Below, piece after piece: positions 1 to 5,411 of a DNA stretch of 7,425 nt (its first letter is position 1; every line of letters starts with the position of its first letter). The notes under the pieces were generated by a model. The model was not told the origin of the DNA. It ran no database searches and was given only the letters and a program-made list of their open reading frames with translations. Made by a program: the position numbers and the translations under genes. Source of the DNA: Actinomycetes bacterium (GTDB lineage: Bacteria > Actinomycetota > Actinomycetes > Propionibacteriales > Nocardioidaceae); the NCBI GenBank assembly GCA_029779385.1, contig JAKPAQ010000158.1, forward strand, positions 1-7,425. Direction: 5' to 3'.

Positions 1-50
1 GGGCGTGTAATGACCGGCCGGCCCATCCTTTGCGGGTCCAGAGGCCTTCT

Positions 51-164
51 TCAGCGCTGAGGCCGGTGTCGTAGTTCGCCGGTGTCGAGGTGGATGACGG
101 TGAAACTAGGACGGATCCCGTCCACGACATCGTCGCGGAACTCCTTGGGGTACGGCTTCGGCAT
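51..164 (-). pseudogene. Truncated IS3-family transposase OrfA remnant (5' end only)
   Basis: The minus strand reads MPKPYPKEFRDDVV from an ATG at 164, the standard opening of actinobacterial IS3-family OrfA (the HTH protein that binds the element's ends). An AAGGA lies about 8 bases before the ATG, so the native leader is kept. After codon 14 the protein no longer resembles OrfA: it runs VDGIRPSFTVIHLDTGE and stops after 37 residues, where a complete OrfA has roughly 90-110 residues and is followed by the integrase OrfB. The element was therefore broken by deletion or by joining to other DNA. From about 1 to 120 another minus-strand frame stays open (containing GLSAEEGLWTRKGWAG), but I do not recognise it. 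Calling the N-terminus IS3-like is confident; what it was fused to is not known. Confidence 0.7.
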
Positions 165-209
165 GACGGACATCCTTCCAAGCGAGGACGAATCCTCACA
201 GGTCAGGTC

Positions 210-244
210 AAGGTGTCAACCAAAGTCGGGGCAGTCCCCTGTCA
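210..244 (-). mobile_element. Probable terminal end of the IS3-family element
   Basis: Reading the minus strand from 244, the sequence begins TGACAGGGGACTGCCCC and continues through GACTTTGGTTGACACC into the transposase leader. It lies about 46-80 bases upstream of the OrfA start, where the left inverted repeat of an IS3 element sits, and it starts with TG as IS3-family ends normally do. It contains a small GGGG-N4-CCCC dyad at 228-239. No second, inverted copy occurs in the window, so the other end is lost or outside. The exact outer boundary (244) is inferred. Confidence 0.5.
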
Positions 245-339
245 GGGCCGCCAGGCGTCTCAAAGATCCTCCCGAATCCCTAGGCGGGTCGCTTGGCATA
301 GGTCGATGCGACCGAAAACCTGTGGACGAGTGTTGTTTC

Positions 340-345
340 TATAAT
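340..345 (+). promoter_or_regulatory. Candidate -10 box (TATAAT) of the AbiE-like operon
   Basis: A perfect TATAAT lies 47 bases before the first gene of the pair, inside an AT-rich stretch that stands out from the surrounding GC-rich DNA. No convincing -35 hexamer is found 16-18 bases upstream, so the promoter may be weak or need an activator. The expected transcription start (about 351-353) falls inside the GTTCAG/CTGAAC repeat just downstream. Confidence 0.5.
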
Positions 346-348
346 TCT

Positions 349-383
349 GTTCAGTTATTCTGAACATAGTCTTATTCTGAATA
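349..383 (+). promoter_or_regulatory. Candidate operator: repeated CTGAA dyads before the antitoxin gene
   Basis: Two small dyads lie side by side. The first is GTTCAG-N5-CTGAAC at 349-365, with perfect 6-base arms. The second is TATTC-T-GAATA at 373-383, with perfect 5-base arms. The 10-mer TTATTCTGAA occurs twice, at 355-364 and 372-381, a 17-base periodicity. Their position between the TATAAT box and the ribosome binding site suits repressor binding. AbiEi-type antitoxins are known to repress their own operons through repeats in the promoter, so autoregulation by the downstream HTH protein is the natural inference. Confidence 0.45.
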
Positions 384-387
384 GAGG
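384..387 (+). promoter_or_regulatory. Ribosome binding site of the AbiEi-like gene
   Basis: GAGG lies four bases before the ATG at 392 and supports that start codon over later in-frame ones. Confidence 0.55.
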
Positions 388-391
388 CAGA

Positions 392-1378
392 ATGTATAGC
401 GACACGATCATCAGGGAGATGTTTGAACATTGGGGCATTGCGGTTAGCACTTCGCGGCCCCTTGAGTTCAAGGTGAGTTTGGCTTCGGCAAACCTAGCCT
501 TAGCGCACGGTGATTCTCGAGCGGAGTTCGAGGTGATCATGGGCGAGGTTGTTAGGCCTGAAGACGAGGCGAACCTGCACAGAGTCCACCCGAACTTGAG
601 GGATCTCCCGACTATGGTTTGGGCCGACTATGTTCATCCGCGAACGGCCACTGCTTTCCGCAATGCAGACGTGCAATACGTAGACAAAGCAGGGAACGCC
701 TCCGTTCATTTTGGAGCCGTCTACATCGATGTCCAAGGAAAACCAAGACCGGATTCTGTTTCGAAAGGTTCGAGAGTTACCGGTGGACTCTTTGCTGCTA
801 AGAAAGCACAAGTGATTTTTGCGCTACTGGCGTGGCCTGAATTGGTCCACCGATCAATGCGTGAAATTGCTGAAGCTGCGGGGGTTTCGCCGGCTCTGGT
901 TCACGACACTCTGGCACTTATGCGTATTTCGGGATACGACGATCATGAAGGCAACCTGCAGGCCTCGAAACTGTTGGACCATTGGGCAGCAGCCTATGCA
1001 ACCACGTTGGGGCCACAACTGGAGATTCAGCGATACGTAGGTGACATTGCCAGTCTTGAGGACATCTCCTTGAGCGGCCAAATTTTAGTTGGCGGCGAAA
1101 CCGCCGTACCTGACTTGCTCAAGCCCACAACCGGAACCCTCTACGTGGCTGCGTTTGACCACGCGATTGCAGTCAGGCGCCGATGGAGGACAGACGGTGA
1201 TTGGAACATCTTCGTGCGCAGGAAGTTCTGGCGAGAGCCACAAGGTCTTGGATCGCCGGCTTATGTGGGAAATCGAGTGCCTTGGCCGCTCGTATATGCC
1301 GACTTGTTGAGTTCAGGTGACCCTCGGTTGCGTGAGGTTGCTGAGCAATTGAAATCCGAGCATGTTGAGACTTCCTAA
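392..1378 (+). CDS. AbiEi-family antitoxin-like HTH protein (type IV TA system)
   Basis: This 328-residue protein is probably the regulatory/antitoxin partner of the nucleotidyltransferase that follows. The pattern matches the long form of the AbiEi family: an N-terminal domain with YVHPRTATAF (80-89) and the YVDKAGNASV strand-turn (96-105); a winged HTH around residues 150-185 with REIAEAAGVSPALV; LLDHWAAAYATTLGPQL (194-210); LVGGETAVPDLLKP (232-245); and a C-terminal FWREP ... VYADLLSSGDPRLREVA (279-317). In type IV systems the antitoxin does not bind the toxin but counters its effect, and it represses the operon; that role is carried over from the family, not shown here. The gene is lower in GC (about 52% in a counted line) than its right-hand neighbours and lies beside an IS remnant, suggesting horizontal acquisition. 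Its end overlaps the next gene by 17 bases. A plain transcriptional regulator is the alternative. Confidence 0.8.
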   Translation: MYSDTIIREMFEHWGIAVSTSRPLEFKVSLASANLALAHGDSRAEFEVIMGEVVRPEDEANLHRVHPNLRDLPTMVWADYVHPRTATAFRNADVQYVDKAGNASVHFGAVYIDVQGKPRPDSVSKGSRVTGGLFAAKKAQVIFALLAWPELVHRSMREIAEAAGVSPALVHDTLALMRISGYDDHEGNLQASKLLDHWAAAYATTLGPQLEIQRYVGDIASLEDISLSGQILVGGETAVPDLLKPTTGTLYVAAFDHAIAVRRRWRTDGDWNIFVRRKFWREPQGLGSPAYVGNRVPWPLVYADLLSSGDPRLREVAEQLKSEHVETS

Positions 1379-2210
1379 GCGCGAACACGTGGTGCTTGAT
1401 CCGGTTCGAAGCGTGGTGCGCGAGATCGTCCACGCCGTTCCAGGATTTCCAGTGGACTCGATCATGCTGGTTGGTGCACATTGCCGTGACATTCTCCATT
1501 TGTCGCTCGGAAACACCGATGTGTTGCGCGCTACGCACGACCTTGATTTGGCGCTATCGCTCAGCGACTGGCGCATGCACGAGGAATTGACTGAGGTATT
1601 TCCGCGCTCTGGGTCTACTCAAATTCGATATCTGATAGGTGGGACTCCCGTCGACCTAGTTCCATTCGGGAAAGTGGAAACTGGCACTGGAATCGCGTAT
1701 CCACCATCGCGAACCGACTTTGTTGGGTCCGGTCCAGTGGGGGTATGGGCACTTCAACAAGCGTTTGAAGACTCGCTGCCGCTAGCACTCGAATCGGAAA
1801 CAGTGATTCGGATCCCTACGGTGCACGGATATTCCGCTGCGAAGTTGGGGGCGTGGGTGGACCGGGCCGCGCTGTTTGAATTCAAGGATGCAAGCGACTT
1901 GGGTACCGCGATGCGGTGGTACGCCAACTCATTGAATATCGAGGATCGACTTTATGGCGACGATCAAGGAGTCCTGCTAGCCGAAAATCTGGATGTTGCT
2001 CTGGGGAGTGCCCGTCTGCTCGCGATCGACATCCGAGGGCTAGTGGGCGGCGATATGTTGCGTGGAATCCGCAGTCGATGGGGAGACTACCTACCCAAGT
2101 TCATCTCTCACATGTCCTCAAACAATCATCATCCGATGGACACTGAAAGGTGCCACGAGATCGCCAATGCGTTTGATCGGGGATTATGGGCTGAGGCGCC
2201 CTCGCGCTAG
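1362..2210 (+). CDS. AbiEii-family nucleotidyltransferase, putative toxin
   Basis: This 282-residue protein belongs to the DNA polymerase beta-like nucleotidyltransferase superfamily. The fold's motifs appear in order: LVGAHCRDIL (36-45, the GS/GA loop plus RD), RATHDLDLAL (56-65, with the metal-binding pair D60 and D62), VDLVPFG (97-103, with D98 as the likely third carboxylate), and SAAKLGAWVDR ... FKDASDL (158-180, K161, R168, K175, D176, D179), the KD-x-x-D signature shared with AbiEii toxins. AbiEii-type enzymes add nucleotides to an RNA target (tRNA in studied cases) and stop growth; the substrate here is unknown. The catalytic residues all look present, so the gene appears intact. The start lies inside the upstream gene, with a 17-base overlap and only a weak ribosome site, which fits translational coupling. 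Later GTG codons at 1389 and 1392 are alternative starts. GC is low (about 47% at 1621-1680). Confidence 0.78.
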   Translation: MLRLPKREHVVLDPVRSVVREIVHAVPGFPVDSIMLVGAHCRDILHLSLGNTDVLRATHDLDLALSLSDWRMHEELTEVFPRSGSTQIRYLIGGTPVDLVPFGKVETGTGIAYPPSRTDFVGSGPVGVWALQQAFEDSLPLALESETVIRIPTVHGYSAAKLGAWVDRAALFEFKDASDLGTAMRWYANSLNIEDRLYGDDQGVLLAENLDVALGSARLLAIDIRGLVGGDMLRGIRSRWGDYLPKFISHMSSNNHHPMDTERCHEIANAFDRGLWAEAPSR

Positions 2211-3262
2211 GCCGTCGCGTTCGCCGCAAGGTGCTCGTCGACGGCCGGCCAAGTCAACTCGCGAGCACGCGATGACGCGATCAGGCCCAGGTGGCTGAAG
2301 CCGGCCACTTCGACGAACTTCACGTCGGCGTTTCGGTAGGCGTCGACGCCCGCTTCAACCGACGCCGCATTCGCTAGGACGTCGGTGGTGCTGCCGATCA
2401 GCAACGTCGGCACCTCGAGTCGGTCCATGTCGATCTTCAGGTCGTCGGTCAGGTGCACGGTCCCGTTTGCCAGATCCCGGTGGACCACGATTCGACCGAT
2501 TGCCTGGTTGAAGAACCGTCCCGGGTAGCCGGGCATTTCGTCGATGAATCGGTCGACCGCAGAAATCTTCGCCAGCACCTCGGGGCGGTGCAGGTTCCTG
2601 GCGAGTGCCCACGGCTTAGTCAGTTCACGAACCGGGGCCAACCAGCGATAACCCAGCCGCGTCACCGGCGCGGTCGTACCGCCGACAAGACGAGTCGCCA
2701 AGAAAATTGGCGCGAGCCCGACCGCTTCGTGCGCGATGAAGAACGGCAAAAAGGTGAAGTTGAGCCGATAGTCAGTCGGCGTGCCGATCGCGGTGATCGA
2801 CGCGATCGGCAACTCTGGCAGGTGCGCCCCCAGCAGCAGCGACATCGTCCCGCCGTGCGACCAGCCGACAAGATGAACTGGCTTGCCGTGCTCGGCCGAA
2901 ATCCGGCGAACCGCTTCAGGCAAAATGCCGTCAACCCAATGCTCAAAACCCATCGACCGGTCGGCAAACGTCATCTCGCCGTAGTCGATCGTGTACGTCG
3001 GTCGGTGCTCCTCGGTCGCCAAATGCGCCGCCATGCTCTGGCCCGGCCGCAAGTCCCAACAGGAAACTGGCACCGCCAGCGGGGTAACCAACAAGACGGG
3101 GTTGCCGGTTTGCTCCGTCGTCGGCGCGATTCGTTCCACACGCGCATGTGGCTTGTCGTAGAGCAGCACCGATTCGGTGAGGTGATCGGTATCAAAACCC
3201 AACCCGAAGGGCGAGAGCGCCCAAGCGTTTCGCGCCGAGTCGAGCAGCGAGGATTGATTCAC
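2207..3262 (-). CDS. PHA-synthase-like alpha/beta hydrolase with serine nucleophile
   Basis: From the GTG at 3262 this is a 351-residue alpha/beta-fold hydrolase, probably cytoplasmic. The nucleophile elbow VHLVGWSHGGTMSLL puts the catalytic serine at residue 135. IGSTTDVL supplies the likely acid D294, and GFSHLGLI the histidine H324. Layout and wording (LxGxxxGG, then IGTPTDYRL, then a late GFSHLG) resemble PhaC polyhydroxyalkanoate synthases, but those use cysteine, so this is more likely an esterase, thioesterase or depolymerase-type relative; the substrate cannot be told. The start was chosen because AGGA (3269-3272) sits six bases ahead of the GTG, while the upstream ATG at 3334 would add a 24-residue cysteine- and arginine-rich leader that looks non-coding. 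No signal peptide is evident. The stop codon overlaps the convergent nucleotidyltransferase stop by three bases within CTAG. Confidence 0.82.
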   Translation of the reverse strand: MNQSSLLDSARNAWALSPFGLGFDTDHLTESVLLYDKPHARVERIAPTTEQTGNPVLLVTPLAVPVSCWDLRPGQSMAAHLATEEHRPTYTIDYGEMTFADRSMGFEHWVDGILPEAVRRISAEHGKPVHLVGWSHGGTMSLLLGAHLPELPIASITAIGTPTDYRLNFTFLPFFIAHEAVGLAPIFLATRLVGGTTAPVTRLGYRWLAPVRELTKPWALARNLHRPEVLAKISAVDRFIDEMPGYPGRFFNQAIGRIVVHRDLANGTVHLTDDLKIDMDRLEVPTLLIGSTTDVLANAASVEAGVDAYRNADVKFVEVAGFSHLGLIASSRARELTWPAVDEHLAANATA

Positions 3263-3268
3263 GACAAT

Positions 3269-3272
3269 TCCT
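3269..3272 (-). promoter_or_regulatory. Ribosome binding site fixing the GTG start of the hydrolase
   Basis: On the minus strand AGGA lies six bases before the GTG at 3262, better spaced than anything before the in-frame ATG at 3334. Confidence 0.55.
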
Positions 3273-3411
3273 ACCCAGTTCGTCCGTCGGCGAAAACAGC
3301 AGCCGATTTGTTTAAGCGTAGTACGCACCAACACCTAACGTCGGCCTTTCGATATGACTCGAACTCGCCACGAGAACAACTGGAATCGCAGCCACAACAA
3401 ATCCGCGCAAT

Positions 3412-3415
3412 AGGA
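3412..3415 (+). promoter_or_regulatory. Ribosome binding site fixing the GTG start of the first DUF202 gene
   Basis: AGGA lies six bases before the GTG at 3422. The ATG at 3415 overlaps this site and is in another frame, so it is not the start. Confidence 0.5.
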
Positions 3416-3421
3416 TGAACT

Positions 3422-3772
3422 GTGCGACGTTTCCCGAACTGGATCTACGGCCAAGGTGCCGACCCGGACTATCGGTTCAGCCTCGCCAACGAGCGAACCT
3501 TCCTGGCGTGGATTCGTACCGCGCTGGCCTTTCTCGCCGGCGGGGTCGCTCTGGAGTTTGTGGACCTGGGGCTGTCGGCCGGCCAAGAGCGACTCTTAGC
3601 GGTTCTGTTGCTGGCTGCGAGCGTGCTTTGCGCCGCTACCGGCTGGATCCGCTGGGCCAGAACTGAACGCGCGATGCGGCTCAACGAGCCGTTGCCGCCG
3701 CTGGGGTTTGGCTTAGTTCTCGTTGTCGGGCTACTAGTAGTGGCAACCACCGCTCTGATTGTTGCCAAGTGA
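3422..3772 (+). CDS. DUF202 (YidH-like) small membrane protein
   Basis: A 116-residue inner-membrane protein of the DUF202 family. The diagnostic stretch SLANERTFLAWIRTALAF lies at residues 20-37, where an ERTFLAW-R-x-x-L element leads into the first membrane helix (about 28-50). Two more helices follow at about 57-77 and 94-114, with charged WIRWARTERAMR between them, giving the usual three-helix layout. The biochemical role of the family is not established. It starts with GTG, supported by AGGA six bases upstream. Its stop overlaps the start of a second DUF202 gene (GTGA), so the two are almost certainly co-transcribed and translationally coupled and may form a hetero-oligomer. Confidence 0.85.
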   Translation: MRRFPNWIYGQGADPDYRFSLANERTFLAWIRTALAFLAGGVALEFVDLGLSAGQERLLAVLLLAASVLCAATGWIRWARTERAMRLNEPLPPLGFGLVLVVGLLVVATTALIVAK

Positions 3773-4068
3773 ACACGCCAAGCGCCGACCCCCAAGATAT
3801 TGGCTTGGCGCGGCAGCGCACTTGGCTGGGTTGGCAGCGAACGGCGCTATCGCTGATTGCGGCGAACGTGGCCGTCTGGCGGCTCAACTATCAATCCCAT
3901 GACGCTCTCAGTCTCGCCCCGTTGCTGTTGTCGATGGTGATGGCACTTGGCGTCGTCTTGTTCGAACGCCGTAGAGAGCCAGGGCTGCGTGACGGACTGA
4001 TCCCCACGTTGATTGCGCTCTCGACCGCGTTGCTGGCGCTGAGTGCCGCCCTGTCGGCTCGCGCCTGA
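3769..4068 (+). CDS. Second DUF202 family small membrane protein
   Basis: A 99-residue paralogue of the preceding gene. It carries the same signature in a shorter form, LARQRTWLGWQRTALSLIAANVAVWR in residues 13-38, where R-x-x-W-L-x-W-x-R-T-A-L matches the ERTFLAWIRTAL element upstream. Predicted helices lie at about 23-38, 48-65 and 78-96, and the positive FERRREPGLRD loop lies between the second and third. It begins at the GTG of a GTGA overlap with the first gene and needs that coupling, since no separate ribosome site is clear. DUF202 proteins often occur as such unequal pairs; the function is unknown. An AAGGA just after its stop (4069-4073) is not followed by a suitably placed start codon. 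Confidence 0.8.
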   Translation: MNTPSADPQDIGLARQRTWLGWQRTALSLIAANVAVWRLNYQSHDALSLAPLLLSMVMALGVVLFERRREPGLRDGLIPTLIALSTALLALSAALSARA

Positions 4069-4110
4069 AAGGAACTTAGGCGCCGGCCTCTGGTCGCCAG
4101 TGCGAATCCG

Positions 4111-5316
4111 ATGTTTACTTGGTTGATGGCAGACCAAATGCGCAGCGAGGTCGCCGACTCGTGGCACCGCTCGGTGGCTGCCGGAGTTGAACGAGAAGAC
4201 ATCGGCGCTCCGATCACCCTCGATGATTCGGCTCTGCGCGACCACCGAGCCGCACACCCGTTGTCGCGAGTTTTTCCACTGCTCGACGACGTGCTCGGCC
4301 AAGCCGCTCGTGACTGCAACGCGCTGATGGCCGTCTCGGACGAGGCCGGCCAACTGCTTTGGGTTTGCGGCACGCCACAGACGCTGCGCAAAGCCGACCG
4401 AATGGGTTTTGTCGAAGGCAGCAACTGGGATGAAGGGTTCGCGGGGACGAGTGCGCCGGGACTGGCGCTACGCCTGGACAAGCCGGTCAGCATCGTGCGC
4501 GCCGAACATTTCCGCCAGTCGGTGAAGGACTGGAGTTGCGCCGCCATCCCCATCCACGACCCGGCCACCTCGCGACTGCTTGGTGTCCTAGATATCACCG
4601 GCGGAGACGAAATCGTCGTCCCACAGACACTCGCTTTGGTGCGGGCGGTGGCCCGTTTGGCCGAAGCGGAACTGGCCCGCGAACTGCCGTCGGAGGCACC
4701 CGCCGCCACCGGTGTCGGGGTCAAACTCGGTGTCGAGTCGCTGGGCCGGCACGAGTCGCTGATCTCGCTTTCGGACGGCCGCGGCCGCAACGCCAAGTTC
4801 CGACTTTCGCCCAGACACAGCGAGATCGTTCTGCTGTTGGCGTCGGCGCCGCGCGGGCTTTCTGGTGACGAACTGATGGTGTTGCTTTATGAGGAAGACC
4901 CGGCGGCCGCGACCTTGCGCGCCGAACTAAAACGGTTGCGCCATTTCCTTGGCGAAGACTTGTTGGCTTCGCGCCCGTATCGGCTCGAAGCGAACATCAG
5001 CGGCGACTGGCTTGAGGTCGAGGGGCGACTCGCCGCCGGCGACCTGCGCGGCGCGATGCGGCTTTACCGCGGACCGTTGCTGCCGCGTTCGACCGGGCCG
5101 GGCATCGTGCGACTGCGCGACGGCCTGCACGAGTCGATGCGCGCGGCGTTACTCAGCAGCAAAGAACCCGACCTGATGTCGACATGGACGCGCTCGGCCT
5201 GGGGGCAGGACGACTACGAGATGTGGTTGGCCCAACGCGAAACTGCGGCGGCAAGTTCGCCGCTGCTGTCGCTGATCAACGGTCAACTCGCGCGGTTGGA
5301 CCGCGACTTCGGCTGA
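4111..5316 (+). CDS. GAF-domain one-component regulator (AcoR-like sensor, winged-helix C-terminus)
   Basis: A 401-residue probable transcription factor for the adjacent aldehyde dehydrogenase. The N-terminus has the AcoR-type opening VADSWHRSVAAGV (14-26). A GAF sensor domain follows (about 55-190) with GSNWDEGFAGTSAPGLAL (103-120), AEHF (131-134) and WSCAAIPIHDPATSRLLGVLDITG (141-164), all typical of AcoR-family ligand domains. There is no AAA+ or Fis-type domain. Instead residues about 228-297 (FRLSPRHSEIVLLL ... LRAELKRLRHFLG ... YRL) look like an OmpR-type winged helix, followed by a short BTAD-like helical part (GDLRGAMRLYRGPLLPRS, 310-327). It should therefore act with ordinary sigma factors. 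No strong ribosome site precedes the ATG; the in-frame ATG at 4126 is an alternative start. The ligand is inferred to be an aldehyde, alcohol or related metabolite. Confidence 0.8.
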   Translation: MFTWLMADQMRSEVADSWHRSVAAGVEREDIGAPITLDDSALRDHRAAHPLSRVFPLLDDVLGQAARDCNALMAVSDEAGQLLWVCGTPQTLRKADRMGFVEGSNWDEGFAGTSAPGLALRLDKPVSIVRAEHFRQSVKDWSCAAIPIHDPATSRLLGVLDITGGDEIVVPQTLALVRAVARLAEAELARELPSEAPAATGVGVKLGVESLGRHESLISLSDGRGRNAKFRLSPRHSEIVLLLASAPRGLSGDELMVLLYEEDPAAATLRAELKRLRHFLGEDLLASRPYRLEANISGDWLEVEGRLAAGDLRGAMRLYRGPLLPRSTGPGIVRLRDGLHESMRAALLSSKEPDLMSTWTRSAWGQDDYEMWLAQRETAAASSPLLSLINGQLARLDRDFG

Positions 5317-5351
5317 TGCCACCTAGTTGCAACGTTTGAGTTCCTAACGTG

Positions 5352-5367
5352 TGTGATGGGCGTCACA
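5352..5367 (+). promoter_or_regulatory. CRP/GlxR-type operator upstream of the aldehyde dehydrogenase
   Basis: TGTGATGGGCGTCACA is a perfect match to the TGTGA-N6-TCACA consensus of CRP-family regulators, including actinobacterial GlxR/Crp. It is centred about 52 bases before the dehydrogenase ATG, in the 95-base gap after the regulator gene. The half-site GTGATGG (5353-5359) also pairs perfectly with CCATCAC (5388-5394), so a leader hairpin could form if transcription starts upstream of 5353. No clear -10/-35 pair was found (TTGCAA at 5327-5332 is only a possible -35), so activation and repression cannot be told apart. Confidence 0.6.
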
Positions 5368-5398
5368 TTCTGACGCGAATGGCCACACCATCACGTTC

Positions 5399-5404
5399 AA
5401 GGAG
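5399..5404 (+). promoter_or_regulatory. Strong ribosome binding site fixing the dehydrogenase start
   Basis: AAGGAG lies seven bases before the ATG at 5412. It excludes the longer in-frame start at 5349, which would lie across the CRP-like site. Confidence 0.8.
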
Positions 5405-5411
5405 CACCAAC

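Larger units (their letters stand above)
3263..3421. promoter_or_regulatory. Divergent intergenic region with a small palindrome
   Basis: This 159-base spacer separates the leftward hydrolase from the rightward DUF202 pair and must hold promoters for both, unless the hydrolase starts at 3334. It contains GCGTA-G-TACGC at 3316-3326, a perfect 5-base-arm dyad inside a relatively AT-rich patch (TTTAA at 3311-3315), a possible operator. No sigma-70-type hexamer pair is convincing on either strand. I see no RNA gene or terminator. Confidence 0.35.

Noticed and set aside
287..313. Inverted repeat GGTCGC ... GCGACC with a 15-base loop
   Set aside because: Six-base GC-rich arms this far apart are expected by chance and there is no T-run or gene end to make it a terminator.
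82..363. Plus-strand open frames over the IS remnant and spacer
   Set aside because: They run antisense through the OrfA start and the terminal sequence and contain no recognisable domain.
3263..3334. N-terminal extension of the hydrolase from the ATG at 3334
   Set aside because: The 24 added residues are Cys/Arg-rich, have no similarity to the family, and the GTG at 3262 has a well-spaced AGGA.
2453..3418. Long plus-strand open frame (321 codons) opposite the hydrolase
   Set aside because: It is an arginine/glutamine-rich antisense shadow of a gene with a clear catalytic triad; no family resemblance or suitable ribosome site.
3891..4796. Minus-strand open frame of 301 codons opposite the second DUF202 gene and the GAF regulator
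   Set aside because: Serine/arginine-rich low-complexity composition typical of a shadow frame in GC-rich DNA; the plus-strand proteins have recognisable motifs.
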